From assembly GCA_003290165.1 (NCBI GenBank), contig QNQO01006937.1, forward strand, positions 558,001 to 622,000: 64,000 bases of DNA. The letters are read 5' to 3'. Positions 11,537-23,047 of this stretch are shown here, piece by piece. The notes under the pieces were generated by a model, which saw nothing but the letters and a program-made list of their open reading frames with translations, was not told the DNA's origin and searched no databases. How positions within the stretch are numbered: position 1 is the first letter of the stretch; each line of letters begins with the position of its first letter. This DNA is from Berberis thunbergii. Its lineage: Eukaryota; Streptophyta; Magnoliopsida; Ranunculales; Berberidaceae. A program made the position numbers and the translations under genes.

Positions 11537-11730
11537 ACTCGTTTGAATTTGATATGTACATGATTTGAAGGATAAAATCCCGGTTAAAGTGAAAAGTGAG
11601 AATAGAGGGACACATAAAAAAACTAATTGGGGGACAAATAAATTATAAAAATTTAAAAAAAAAAATTTCAAAAGTCAGTGGGGGCAAGTGCCCCCACTCG
11701 CCCCCTCGTAGATCCGTGCCTGCGTCTATT

Positions 11731-11925
11731 ACAATAGGGAAGGTTATGCCAATATATAGGCATAAAGCTCCAATCCTGTTGCAAGCATTCATTATATGTG
11801 CACCACATTTCTAATGTGTGCATCCTCACAAGTAACAACATTAATAACATGGAATTATTTTTAGGATGTATATTTGCTTTTTAGCAAATAATAATGATAA
11901 TAATAATAATAATAATAATAATAAT
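11731..11925. other. Short flank ending in an AAT microsatellite
   Basis: No gene. The sequence ends in an (aat)n run (about 11886-11925), into which the second Tat element inserted. Confidence 0.6.
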
Positions 11926-12494
11926 TGATACGTCCATAAATCGTCCTCTTGTGAGTTTGACCTGCAAAACAATTGTTACACTGCCAAAGATCGCCTTTTT
12001 GTGGCCGAAGGCACTCTAATGTTTAAGTCAGTAAGCCTGTTGGAAGAATGATGTAAATTTGGATAAAACTCAGTTCAAATTGCATACCTTTGTCGGATGT
12101 TACCTTTACCTTTTATAATGGTCATAGTTAACTCTCTGCGTGAGTTAAGCATATGAGGCGCAACGGAAGGGAATGTTTCTTGTAACAGTATCCCCCTTAA
12201 TGAATATGCGTTCGTGGGGGCGTAAATCCCTCCACGGCTTTTTCTTGGTGCAGCGTTCTTATTCTTTATGAGAAAACGCACATCGGGCCTGGATTCAAGC
12301 TCTGATTCGTCTGGGCCTGAATTCGGGCTTTGTTTATGTCTCCTTAGTGGTGGGCCTAGTCCAGGCCTTTATAATTGGTCCCATGCTTCCTAGGCTTTAC
12401 GAACTGGCCCAATAGATTGGGCGTTGTATTCTCGTGATGGATCTTTATGCCACGTGTACAGCCACGACGTTCGGTCTATTTTGATGTATCATCA
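11926..12494 (-). repeat. 3' LTR of the second Tat element
   Basis: 569 bp, plus-strand ends tgatacgtcc and tgtatcatca. It is alignable end to end with 20262-20831 and 21748-22317. The polypurine tract aaggggaaagtagt (minus strand) abuts it at 12495-12508. Confidence 0.9.
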
Positions 12495-12663
12495 ACTACT
12501 TTCCCCTTAGTTAGTAGGTATGTTCAAGTATCCACTAACTGTGTGGCAATTTTGTTTTAGATTGCAACATTACGGTTTGGTTAGTGCTCTTACTATCTGT
12601 CGTTGTTTTTTTCTTTACGTTGTTCCATCCGCTTGTTCGTTTTGGCGCAATTTCTGAGATTTT

Positions 12664-14677
12664 TTGCAGTTGTCACACCCTACACATTCTCCAAGGCTGG
12701 TCCTTTCGCTTACCACTCCTATAAAAAGGAGAGACTCTGTATATGCTCTTCTTCCTTCTGCATATTCTCGTTTTCTGATTGTTGACCTTTTGGTTCTTTG
12801 CATTCGTTCTGTAGTCATGTCTAACTCCAGAGTTTTGGGTGGCAATGCCCTTGATGTTTATGAAGCTTTCTTCATGCTCAAAAGGGTGACACGCATGACC
12901 TTGGACAACATTTGTTACGACTACTCGTTGCCAAATGATTTGAAGATTGTTCTCCCCGGAGATGGCGATAGTCCTTATCATCCTATACATGGATACATTG
13001 CTTTGTATCTAGGTATGTTCCATTCCAATTTAAAGCTTATGGCTCCTCCTATCTTCTGGGAGTACTTGGATTTGGTTGGGATTGCTCCGGCTCAGCTTGT
13101 CCCTAATGGTTGGAAGGTAATGATTTCAACTTTGGCAAGGGTTGCCTCTGTTCGCATCCCTATGAATGTTAGGGTTTTGCACTCCCTAGTTACACTTGTC
13201 ACTTGCGTTCTCCTCCCTACTTTGAGGAGATGCAAAAAGAGTATGTAGGTTGGTCGAGATCCTTGTTTTATGCCTCTCTTTCTTCCAACCATTTTAGGTT
13301 TCGCGGGAATCAGATTTCGCGATCATTCCGAGAGCCTAAGCAGGTTGAGCTGTCACTGTCTTTAGAAGAGCAGGAGTTTTGTCTTCGGTTTTGTTATCTT
13401 CCCCGAGTATCAGTAAAAGATTTCCTTACTAAGGATGTCATTGTTCGTGATAGTCTGTTTTAAACCAGGTAGCGTAGGCTTCGTTTATGAGGTTACTGTT
13501 GCACGCGTTGGCAATGTAGGAGTCCCTCCTTCTGTTTCTGCTCGAGGTCCTAGGAACACTAGTCTAATTGTTAAGAAAATGAAAGTTCCTATGCCTTTTT
13601 TTCCCCTCCAAGATATCGGCCATCAATTCTGGATGTGTTTTGAAGAGGAAGAAGCTTGCTTCTTTCGGCCTTGAATCCGCCAGGACCCCCTCTCATCTTG
13701 CTTGTTCCTGAGACCCCAAGCTTACTGTTTCTTCTATTGTGATTGGGACTTCGGGATCTCGTGCTGCTCCCTCTGCATCTTGCCCCACTTCTTTTGTCCT
13801 TGGCAAGACCTTCTGGCCTTCCGAGGCTGATGTGCAGGACAACACTTGTAATCTTATTGGTGGCTGTCACGGTCGGTTGGCTAATAGAACTCATATGCTC
13901 GTGCGTAAACCACATCGTCATATTGACGATGGTCTCCAACATCTGATGGAAGGGATGACACATCTTACCAATTCAGCTATCATGGGGTCAGACTGTAAGG
14001 CGTCTCGTTACCAGGCTGCGCATGTCGAGCGGAGGCGCTCAGGACACATTTTTGCCATTTCCCATGTTCTCTATCAATTAGATATGTTGAAGGCGCAGTG
14101 CACGACACATGGGAAGGTTGTAGGCTCTGCGTAGGAATTGTTGAGAGAACTCGAGTCTACGCATGAGGCGTTTGCTTCCGAACTCGAGACATACGAGGTG
14201 GAATTGGGCAGGTTGCGTTCCCGCTTGGATGTTGTCGAAAATGAGTTGTTCGACCGAAGGGCCGAGCTTGACGAGGTTGTTCGTTCCGCCAAAGAGTGTT
14301 TTGCCAAGCTTAAGGCTGCTACTATTCGCATCATTGAGCTGAATTCCAAATTTGTTAAGACCAACTCGGCAGTCGCTGTTAAACTTGCCGATGTCAACAA
14401 AGAGTTAGCATCAACCCAAGCCGAGCTGGTGACTGTTAATGAGAAGTTGAAAGCAGAGGAGGCCGCGAATTTTCAGAGAGTGGTTGAGGGTCGCCAAGAT
14501 TTTTTGGACTTCCTTGAAATGCAAGGTTTGAACATGTCCCCCTATCGCAACCTTGCAGAGCAGAAGTTCGACGATGTCGAGGAAGTTGTTCCGGATTCGA
14601 TGGGTGATTTGGATGTTGAGGAGCCTGTTGACCCTATGCTTCCTGAAGATGTTGTTCATGACACTGATTCCTCTTAG
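12664..14677 (+). pseudogene. Antisense extra ORF (aORF) of Tat element: Transposase_28 domain plus coiled coil
   Basis: This gene runs opposite to gag-pol. The first frame (12664-13248) has a likely start at MSNSRVLGG (ATG 12816). It carries the Transposase_28-type motif YIALYLGMFHSNLKL and FWEYLDLVGIAPAQLVPNGW. Later frames (13203-13463, 13739-14134) continue it with breaks. The last one (14138-14677) is a strong coiled coil (LRSRLDVVENELFDRRAELD, KLADVNKELASTQAELV) with an acidic end and a stop at 14677. aORFs of this kind are known in Tat elements but have no established role. At least three frame breaks are visible. Confidence 0.8.
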
Positions 14678-14689
14678 TTGTTGTTTTCT

Positions 14690-15190
14690 TCCTTTCGTAT
14701 TCTCATTTTTTAGAAAATAAATGGAAATTTTGTTATTTCACATTTTTGTGTCCCATATGTCTAGCTTGTTTAGATTTTACTTATGACTATTCTGGGAGAT
14801 TTCCGACTTTTGGTTGTCCGAATTTTTGTGGGTGGCTTTAATACTCGACATTCTAGTCGTATGGAAACTGTGGTTTATGAAATCTTGTTTCTCATTCAGA
14901 TTACGATGTCGTACATTATAGTCGACGTAAAAGTCTGACTCTTATGTCCTAGTACTTTATTACTTCGTGGTTGATCAGGCCAGAAGTTTTATGTCTGACT
15001 CGTTTGTCCAACATATGTATTTGTTTGGTCGTTACTCTAGCCATGTTGAGTGTTCTCCCGAGTCTGTTTTAATCTAACTTTTTGTACTGATTAAATTTTG
15101 GTTGTTTCGAAATTGAGAGCGAAAGACTTTATTAATAATATCTTTTCAGGTGCTCTACATTTCATGGTCGAGGTATCATTTCGCCATCTT
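14690..15190 (-). other. Non-coding region between integrase and aORF of Tat element
   Basis: No coding frame. It contains a unit (ttacttcgtggttgatcagg, about 14960-14980) related to the 71-bp tandem repeat of the first Tat element in the opposite orientation, but here not expanded into an array. Confidence 0.55.
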
Positions 15191-16980
15191 TGTCGTTCAA
15201 CCAATATTTTCCTAGTCTGTTGATTTTTGTTACCCGGTAGTGTCCTTCCCAACTTGGGTTAAGCTTGCCGACGCTGGGCTCTTTCGTGCTTAGTTGGAAT
15301 TTTTGTAACATTCAGTTTTCGACGTAAAGGTTTGGATCCACACCTTCTTGTTGTAGTACCCTGCAATACGTTGTTGGTAAGCTGTTGTTTTAATCAATAC
15401 TGCTTATCATTTTTCTTTGAGGAGATCCAGTCCGACTCTTAATGCTTCAACGCGGAATTCTTCGGTTCGGAATGTTGGCATTTTGATTTCTACGGGTATC
15501 ATTGCTTCTGACTCGTAAGCGAGTGTGGAAGGTGTTTCTCCTGTCAAACTTCATTTTGTTGTTCTGTATACCCAAAGGATGCCAGGTAATTCGGACGTCC
15601 ATAGTCCTTTCCTTCCTCGAGTCTTCTTTTGATTGCCTCCAAAATTGTCCGATTAGTGACTTGCTCGTTTGCTTTCGGATGAGATGGCGTGGAGAAGTGT
15701 TGCTGGATATTCATGCTCTTGCATAACTCCCTGACCTTTTTGCCTTCGAACTGCCTCCCATTGTGTCACGACCCAATCCACAAAGTATTATATTGTTCGT
15801 TTTGGGCCCAAGGCCCGCACGGCTTTAAAACGCGAAGTAATTTGTAAATCCAAACTCGTACATATACAGTACGTCACCATCCCGCATCAAGGCGATGTGG
15901 GACTATGATCTCCCCTTTGTAGTTTTGCCCACCCTATTGGGATCCATGAGCTCTTGGGCTTCTCCCTTACTCTCCCCTTCAAGTTCGCCCACACAAGGGT
16001 ATCACAATCCACCCCCCTTTGGGAGCCCAATGTTCTCATTGGCATACTTTTGGCTGGGTCAGGCTCTGATACCATTCTGTCACGACCCGATCCACAAAGT
16101 ACTATATTGTCCGCTTTGGGCCCAAAGCACGCACGACTTTAAAATGCGTAGTACTTTGTAGATCCAAACTCGTACAAATATAGTACATCACTATCCCGCA
16201 CCCAGACGATATGGGACTAAGATCTCTTTTTTGTAGTTTTCCAGCCATCTTGGGATCCATGAGCTTTTGGGCTTCTCCCTCACCCTCCCCTCAGGTCTGC
16301 CCACACAAGGGTATCACACATTGTCTGTAACGATTACTCTTGGGATCCCAAATATGCATATGATGTCTCTCCATAGAAATTTCTCGACTTGTGCTTCCCC
16401 TATCTTTGTGAAAAGCTTTATTTCTACCCATTTGGTGAAGTAATCTACTGCTATAAGGAGAAACTTCTTTTTGTCGGACGCTGAGAGTGGTCCTACGATG
16501 TCCATTCCTCATTGTGTGAACTGTCAGGGGTTGTTCATTGGAATCAGATTTTGTCTCGACATGTGAGTGTATGGGGCGAATCTTTGGCACTTGTGGTATT
16601 TGTGAACTAGTTTCTGAGCATCCCGCCTGCATCATTGGTCAGTAATACCCTAATGTGAGAGCTTTGTGGGCCAATGTTCTCCCCCCCCTCCCCTCAGGTG
16701 ATTCCTGGATGTGCCATGGTGTATTTCTTCTTAGACGTATTCAACATCTCCTGGTGCAAGGCATCTTAGTAATGGTTCGTGGAAGACCTCTTGTACAATT
16801 TGTCATTGACCATTGTATATCATGCTGCCTGATTCCGTAGTTTTTGGCTTCCATCTTATCTGTGGGGAGTTCCTCGTTTAGAATGTAAGTCAGAATTGGA
16901 GTCATCCAATTAGCTCCTTGGTTTACAACGCATGCTTCTTCTGATTGATTTTCCAGTATGGAGCTTCCTTGTGTCATGAC
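15190..16980 (-). pseudogene. Tat integrase region, interrupted by a TRIM
   Basis: The N-terminal integrase part reads NWMTPILTYILNEELP (about 16914-16867). The catalytic core begins MDIVGPLSASDKKKFLLIAV (about 16505-16446), with VDYFTKWVE and FGIPRVIVTDN. Here the frame is cut by the TRIM and resumes below 15759 with GRQFEGKK, so the break falls just after the second catalytic Asp. Downstream, broken frames continue to about 15190. With stops and the insertion, it is inactive. Confidence 0.85.
15764..16318 (-). mobile_element. TRIM (terminal-repeat retrotransposon in miniature)
   Basis: Two direct repeats of 241-243 bp (15764-16006 and 16078-16318) start tgtcacgaccc and end gggtatcaca. They enclose only about 71 bp. 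The internal piece has gctctgatacca (16063-16074), the reverse complement of the initiator-Met tRNA primer site, next to the right LTR. It also has a polypurine tract (minus strand aaaggggggtggat, 16007-16020) next to the left LTR, so the element reads on the minus strand. A 5-bp duplication cattg flanks it (15759-15763, 16319-16323). No coding capacity, as usual for TRIMs. Confidence 0.92.
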
Positions 16981-16984
16981 GCGT

Positions 16985-18740
16985 GGGTTACCATTATATA
17001 TCCTTCATTGTTGAGCCTTCTTTTGCTAGCTTATTTTCTCTTTTGTTTTCCATTTGTGCACATTGTCGGAGGGTATCATTTTGGAAGTTTTATATCAGCT
17101 CGGTGGTTCTCTGGTGGTAGGCCTTCATTCGAGCGACTTTGACTTGGAACTCGCCACTTATTTCAAGGTGTTTTGCTAACTGTAGCCCTACTATAACAGC
17201 TTCGTACTTGGTTTCATTATTGGAGGCTTCAAAACTGAATTTTATCGCCTTTTCTGATGCAATGCCTTTCGAGTTGTATAAGACTATTCTGGCTCCACTT
17301 CCTGCCTCGTTGGATGTCGCATCACAACGGAGGATCCATCCTTCAAGGATTGATTCGGGTTGTTCTGTTCTTCTTTCTTTATCTTCGGGTTGGTTGTTGC
17401 TTCTTATGAACTGAATGATGAAATCCGCTAATGCTTGAGCTTTGATATCACTTCTAGGGGCATAGGTAATGTCAAATTACCTGAGCTCTATTGCCCATTT
17501 TATTATTTTTCCTGACAGGTCCTGGCGAAGTGGTTGTTCGATCATAACCGTGATCGGGTGTGCCTGGAAGTACGGTCGCAATTTCCTTGATGACATGATC
17601 AAAGCAAGAGCTAGCTTTTCTAGAGCCGGATAGTTGATTTCTGTATCTATGAGTGTTTTGCTAATGTAGTACATTGATTTATACACCCTCTTTTCTTCTT
17701 GTATTAGCACTGAACTTACCACGAGATTGGACACGGATAGATACAAATACAATGATTCTCCTAAGTTTGGTTTTGTTAGCAGCTTTGTACTTCCCATGTA
17801 TGTCTTAAGGTTTTGAAAGGCTCTTTCGCATTCGTCATTTCATTCAAACGTTTTGTTCTTCTTTAAGATTTTGAAGAAAAACAGACACTTGTCTGATGAC
17901 CTGGAAATAAATATGTTCAGAGCTGTTATCTTCCCGTTAAGACTTTGAACACATTTTATGTTTGTCAGTGATTGCATGTTGAAAAGTGTTTGTATCTGTT
18001 TTGGATCAGCTTCAATTTCTAGCTGGTTGACCATATACCCGAGGAACTTCCCTGATCCCACTCCAAAGGGGCATTTATCTGGGTTTAGCTTCATCTTGTA
18101 TTTTCAAAGCTGGGAAAAAGCATGTTCAAGGTCCATAACATGGTTTGTTCTGCGTGAGCTTTTGACGAGCATGTCGTCAATGTAAACTTCCATCGTCTTG
18201 CCGATCCGATCTCTAAACATCCTATTTACTAGTCGTTGATACGTTGCTCCTGCATTCTTCAACTCGAACGACATTACTCAATAAGAGTACGTCCCCTTTC
18301 CGTTATGAAAGATGTTTTTCTTGGTTGGGGGGTACATTTATATTTGATTATTCTCGGAGTACCCGTCCATGAAGCTCAGAGTACCCGTCCATGAAGCTCA
18401 ACATGTCATTCCCGGCAGTTGCATCCACTATTTGGTCTATTCGTAGAAGTGGGAAGTTTTCTTTGGGACAGGCTTTATTTAGGTTGGTGTAATCCATGCA
18501 CACCCTCTATTTCCCTTTCTTCTTCTTTACTAGTACCATGTTTGCCAGCCAATCCAGATAATGAACTTTTCTTATCATTCTTGCGCTGAGCAGTTGGTGC
18601 ACTTCTTCGTTTATCACTTGATTGCGCTCTGGGGCCATTAGTCTTCTTTTTTGTCGAACCGGTTTCTTATCTGGATTCACTTGCAATTTGTGGGAAATGA
18701 TGGATGATCTATTACCACCATGTCCTTCATTGTCCATGCG
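16985..18740 (-). pseudogene. Tat reverse transcriptase and RNase H region
   Basis: Minus-strand frames give the RT N-terminal part (18737-18507: MAPERNQVINEEVHQLLSAR, then a LVKKKKGK segment). Next is RT palm/thumb (18094-17840: MKLNPDKCPFGVGSGKFLGY). Then comes the connection/RNase H part (17797-17477: SMYYISKTLIDTEINYPALE), and further RNase H text with NNETKYEAVIVGLQLAKHLE at about 17220-17160. These are standard Ty3/gypsy pol motifs. Frames change several times, so no functional polyprotein can be made. Confidence 0.88.
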
Positions 18741-19160
18741 AAAATATCTTGGTTATCTTTCAGTTGGATCAGCTTCTTGGCGAGTTCAGATTGGATTTTT
18801 GTGTCGATTTGGACTGCCATTTTAGCTTTATTGTCTAAGTAGATCTCGACCGTTTTTCCTTTCATTTGCCCCGTGTTAGGCCGATCTCACAGACTGGTTG
18901 GAGCTATATTGCAATTTGGAGAATCCAAACTTGTTTCATCGAATTGCTGTAAAGACTCTTTCAATCATTGCGGTAATTATTATTTGTGAGGAGTCTTTAT
19001 GGCAGCAAAATGACGCGCCTGGGCTACTGGTTGGTCCCCTTTTATTCTTCCAATTACATTGTTGGTATGGTACTTCACGCATTGGTGAATAGTGGAGAAT
19101 ATTGCACCCATCTTGTGTATCCATGGTCTTCCGAGTAGCATGTTATAAGCAACAGGAGCG

Positions 19161-19484
19161 TCAATGATGAGAAAATCTATCATTAACACTCGTTGCTTCC
19201 CTGGTTCTCCCTCCCGCTTCAACTAGTAGTCGGATCATTCTTAGTGGGTTACATCGCTCCCCGCTGAAACCTACCATAGACTGATCGTTTGGTGAGAGCA
19301 TCTCAGTGGTGAACTGCATCCTTCGGAAAGTTGTTAGGTATGATACGTTTGCCGAGCTGCCTGTGTCGATCAATACCCTTTTGATTTCCCATTTAGCTAT
19401 CATGATCAAAATTACTAAAACATCATTGTGTGGGAAATTAACTTCATCAGCATCTTCATTCGACAAGGTTATAGTCCTTTGCAT
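19161..19484 (-). pseudogene. Tat aspartic protease region
   Basis: The 107-codon frame has VLIDTGSSANVSYL, with the catalytic DTGS of retropepsins, preceded by the hydrophobic strand DVLVILIMIAKWEIKR. Its position upstream of RT on the minus strand fits the polyprotein order. Confidence 0.85.
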
Positions 19485-19499
19485 TGTCTTTGCACGTTG

Positions 19500-20238
19500 A
19501 GCGTATGGTTCTTGGAATCTGATTTTTGTGCATAAGTCTCTAACTATGCACTTTTTGGATCGATTAGATTGCTCTTTTCTCCTCCTGTGCCATCCAAAAC
19601 GTAGATCATTTCCTTTGCTTACTCCTTTGAAATGATTGTTTTGCCCTTGAGTATGACGAACTCTCTGAGTCGTCCTTCTTCGATATGGCGTTCAATTCAT
19701 TTCTTAGGCTGCAACAATCTTCAGTATAGTGGTCGTAGTGTTGTGGAAGAGACAATGTATGTTCTTGTTTTGCTTATCCGAATCTCCTCTCATCTTCGGC
19801 AGCCATTTGACATATTCTCTTCTTGCCATTGCTTCAAGAATCTTGCTCTGACTTGTTGTCAAAGTCGAGAATACTCTTTTATATTTGGGCTTCTTTGGTT
19901 GTAGACTTCTGGAGCTATTGTTATCTCGATGTCTCTTAAGCTGGGCGATTTATGATCTTATATATCGTTTCGATCACGCTATCCATCTGAGCCATAAGCG
20001 TCTCTACTCGGGGTTCTGAGGGGATTCCCCGTGACGTCAGAAATGTCTGAATTGTTACTTGCTGGAATTCTCTTCCAGTGGGCATGGTTGTTTCAATGGT
20101 TGTCTTTGGATTAGTACTGGACAACATGTCATATCTATTATCGTCAGATTGAAGTTTTGCGGAGTATTCCATTGATCTTCTACAAGGTTGCGTGAGCTTT
20201 ATCATTGTGAAACTTATTTTTAGAAAAGGAAACTCATC
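19500..20238 (-). pseudogene. Tat gag remnant, probably internally deleted
   Basis: Frames start near the primer site (20283-19936). Around 19750-19690 they read YDHYTEDCCSLRNELN, resembling the nucleocapsid Cys/His region of Tat gag. Only about 740 bp separate the primer site from the protease, too short for a complete Tat gag (usually well over 1 kb), so much of gag appears to be missing. Confidence 0.6.
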
Positions 20239-20258
20239 GTTTTCCACAGATGGCGCCA
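20239..20258 (-). other. Primer binding site of Tat element
   Basis: Read on the minus strand: tggcgccatctgtggaaaac, three bases after the LTR. This form of primer site (TGGCGCC...CTGTGG) is common in Tat elements. I have not assigned the tRNA. Confidence 0.75.
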
Positions 20259-20261
20259 AAC

Positions 20262-20831
20262 TGATGCGTCCAAAAATCGTCATAATGTGAGTTTGACCTG
20301 CAAAACAACTGTTAGACTACCAATGACCATCTTTTTGGTGGCCGAAGGCACTCCGATGATTAAATCAGTAATTTTATTGGAAGAAGGATGTAAATCTGGA
20401 CAAAACTCAGTTAAAGTTGCATACCTTTATTAGACGTTCACTTTACATTTTATAATGGTCGTAGTTAACTCTCTGCGTAACTTAAGCACGTGAGGCGCAA
20501 CAAAAGCGGATGTTTCTTGTAACAGTCTCCTCCTTAAAGGGGATGGGTTCGTGGGGGCGTAAGTCCTTCCAAGGCCTTTTCTTGGTGCAATGTTCCACTT
20601 CTTTACGAGAAAACGCACATCGCACCTGGATTCGGGCTCTAATTTGTCTAGGCTTGGATTCAGACCTTGTTTATGTCTCCTTAGTTGTGGGCCTAGTCTG
20701 GGTCTTTATAATTGGCCTCATTCTTCTTGGGCTTTATGAGTTGGCCCAATAGATTAGGCGTTGTATTCTCATGATGGATCTGTATGCCACATGTACGGCT
20801 GTGATGTTCAGTCTATTTTGATGTATCATCA
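20262..20831 (-). repeat. 5' LTR of the second Tat element
   Basis: 570 bp with plus-strand ends tgatgcgtcc and tgtatcatca. It is diverged from its partner at 11926-12494 at many positions, so the insertion is old. Confidence 0.9.
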
Positions 20832-21476
20832 ATAATAATAATAATAATTATTATGATTTTTTTCGAAATTCATACCTACGCGCCAGTCAAACTATTTTTA
20901 AATTCAAATCAACTTTGCCCCTATAATATAAATGTATCGTGTTTACCATGCCCACTCTTAAACTCTGTAAACCCTTATATTTCTCTTACTCACCAGAAAA
21001 TTAGAAAAAAAAACTAAACTCTCATCCCATCTCAATTTTTTTTCTCGGTTGTTTGCTCTGTTTAGTTTATGTTGTATTCTACATGTGTATTTTACATTAT
21101 ATAAGTTATCAAAAGGAAATGTTCATCAACAATAACATAAGATTGTTTTTTAACGTTCTAAATTATCGCATAAGTCTTTGTAATTTATCATACAAATTAT
21201 TTTTACTGAAACTTGCAAAACATTCATTTGAACTTTTTTTTTAAATACATATAATTTCATAAATATTTTAGAAAATTATTAAATTGCCAGATAGAACATT
21301 AATCATTTATATGAATTGATCGACGATCCACTGCATCCCCATTTGTACCATATTATATCACATATATCACTATCACTGTGATCTAACATGAATTTGTTTA
21401 TCTTCTTTCAGAATATCCCAAGCAATGGCATACAATAATCACTTCTACAAACAAACACCTTAACGAACCCCTTTGA
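20832..21476. other. Host flank, first copy
   Basis: AT-rich, no coding frame of note. The same text recurs at 22318-22947. It is probably the region downstream of the minus-strand LINE. Confidence 0.6.
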
Positions 21477-21747
21477 AAAATAAGTGTCTCCACTCGAGGA
21501 TCTGAGGGGATACCCCATGACGTCAGAGATGTCTGAATTATTACATGCTAGAGTTCTCTTCCAGTAGGTATAGTTGTTTTGATGGTTGTCTTTAGATTAG
21601 TATTGGACAACATGTCGTATCTATTATCGTCAAATTGAAGATTTGCGAAGTATTCCATTGATCTTCTACAAGGTTGTGTGACCTTTATCATTGTGAAACT
21701 TATTTTTAGAAAAGGAAACTCGTCGTTTCTCACGGACGACACAAAAT

Positions 21748-22317
21748 TGATGCGTCCAAAAATTGTTCTCCTATGAGTTTGACCTGCAAAACAACTGTTA
21801 GACTGCCAATGACCACTTTTTTGGTGGCCGAAGGCACTTCGATTCTTAAGTCAGTAACTTTGTTGGAATAATGATGCAAATCTAGACATAACTCAGTTAA
21901 AGTTTCATACTTACGTCGAATGTTCTCTTTACCTTTTATAATGGTCGTAGTTAACTCTCTGCATGACTTAAGCATGTGAGGCGCAACGGAAGGGTATATT
22001 TCTTGTAACAGTCTTCTCCTTAAAGGAGATGCGTTCATGAGGGCGTAAGTCCATTCACGACTCTTTCTCAATGCAACATTCTTCTTCTTTATTAGAGAAC
22101 GCACATCAGGCTTGGATTCGGCCTCTGATTCATCTGGGCCTGGACTCGGAACATGTTTACGTCTCCTTAATTGTGGCCTAGTCTGGGCCTTTATAATTGG
22201 CCTCATTTTTCCTAGGTTTTACGAGATATCTCAATAGATTGGGCAATGTATTCTCGTGATGGATCTTTAAGCCACATGTACGAAAAGTGATGTTCGGTCT
22301 ATTTTGATGTATCATCA
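21748..22317 (-). repeat. Third Tat LTR copy, created by the tandem duplication
   Basis: 570 bp, tgatgcgtcc to tgtatcatca. It is followed by the same (aat)n and host flank as the LTR at 20262-20831 and preceded by only about 270 bp of Tat internal sequence. It is therefore a duplicated copy and not an independent insertion or solo LTR. Its upstream primer site is degenerate (cggacgacacaaaat). Confidence 0.88.
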
Positions 22318-22944
22318 ATAATAATAATAATAATTGTGATTTTTTCGAAATTCACACCTACGCGCCAGTCAAACTATTTTTAAATTCAAATCAGCTTTTC
22401 TTCTATAATAGAAATGTATCGTGTTTACCATGTCCACTCTTAAACTCCATAAACCCATAAATTTCTCTCACTCACCAGAAAATAAAATGCCTAAACTCTC
22501 ATCCCATCTCCATTTTTTTATCTTCTCGGTTGGTTGCTCTCTTTAGTTTATGTTGTAATTACATGTGTATTTTACATTATATAAGTTATCAAAGAGAAAT
22601 GTTCATCAACAATAAAATAAGATTGTTTTTTAACGTTCTAAATTATCGCATAAATCTTTGTAATTTATCATGTAAATTATTTTTACTGAAACTTACAAAA
22701 CATTCACTTGAACTTTAAAAAAAAAGTACATATAATTTCATAAATATTTTAGAAAATTATTAAATTGCCAGAGAGATTATTGATCATTTATATGAATTGA
22801 TCGTCGATCCACTGCATCCCCATTTGCACCATATTATATCACTATCATGATCTAACATGAATTTGTTTATCTTCTTTCAGGATATCCCAAGCAATGGCAC
22901 ACCATAATATCACTTCTACAAACAAACACCTTAACGAACCCCTT

Positions 22945-23047
22945 TGAACACCCCAAACTTTAAAATAAGCACAAGCCAAGCTTTGCTAGCGAATCTACAC
23001 GAGAGTTACAAGTGATCAATACTTTTGTTATGTTGTCTACAATTCGC
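22945..23047 (-). pseudogene. C-terminal end of the minus-strand LINE ORF2 (host of the CACTA insertion)
   Basis: Minus-strand frame IVDNITKVLITCNSRVDSLA resembles the end of the RNase H domain in plant L1 ORF2 (R-x-CN...DSLAKLG). It is cut exactly at the left end of the outer CACTA element. The frame continues without a gap on the other side of that element at 46684, which shows these two pieces were once adjacent. Confidence 0.65.

Larger units (their letters stand above)
10453..11722. mobile_element. Non-autonomous hAT-superfamily element
   Basis: An 8-bp direct duplication, cgtctatt, flanks it exactly (10445-10452 and 11723-11730), as expected of hAT transposons. The ends are imperfect inverted repeats: cagtgacggagcc on the left and, read on the other strand, caggcacggatc on the right, followed on both sides by a G-rich gaggggg block. 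No transposase frame is present in its 1270 bp. It contains three hairpin-forming units (see 10563, 11170, 11388). The cleanly retained duplication argues for real transposition and not chance. Confidence 0.8.
11926..20831 (-). mobile_element. Full-length decayed Tat-lineage Ty3/gypsy retrotransposon
   Basis: Both LTRs are present: 3' LTR 11926-12494 and 5' LTR 20262-20831 in element sense on the minus strand. They are flanked by ataat on both sides (11921-11925, 20832-20836), a 5-bp target duplication within an AAT repeat. Minus-strand order from the 5' LTR is primer site, gag remnant, protease, reverse transcriptase, RNase H and integrase. Then come a non-coding region and an antisense extra ORF before the polypurine tract and 3' LTR, the layout typical of Tat elements. 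A TRIM (15764-16318) is inserted in the integrase. Many frame changes make it inactive. Confidence 0.9.
19990..22947. repeat. Tandem duplication of about 1.48 kb across a Tat end and its flank
   Basis: 19990-21476 and 21477-22947 are two copies of the same segment. Each holds the start of the Tat internal region (gtctc...ctgaggggat...gacgtcag...), the primer site region, the complete LTR, the (aat)n target flank and the same flanking host DNA (cctacgcgccagtcaaac, catgaatttgtttatcttct, cttaacgaacccctttgaa). The internal junction joins cctttgaa (flank) to ataagtgtctcc (inside Tat). Copies differ by scattered substitutions and small indels. Confidence 0.9.

Noticed and set aside
21748..22317. 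Independent solo LTR or third Tat insertion
   Set aside because: It shares not only the LTR but also Tat internal sequence and about 640 bp of host flank with the first copy, so it is a tandem duplication.
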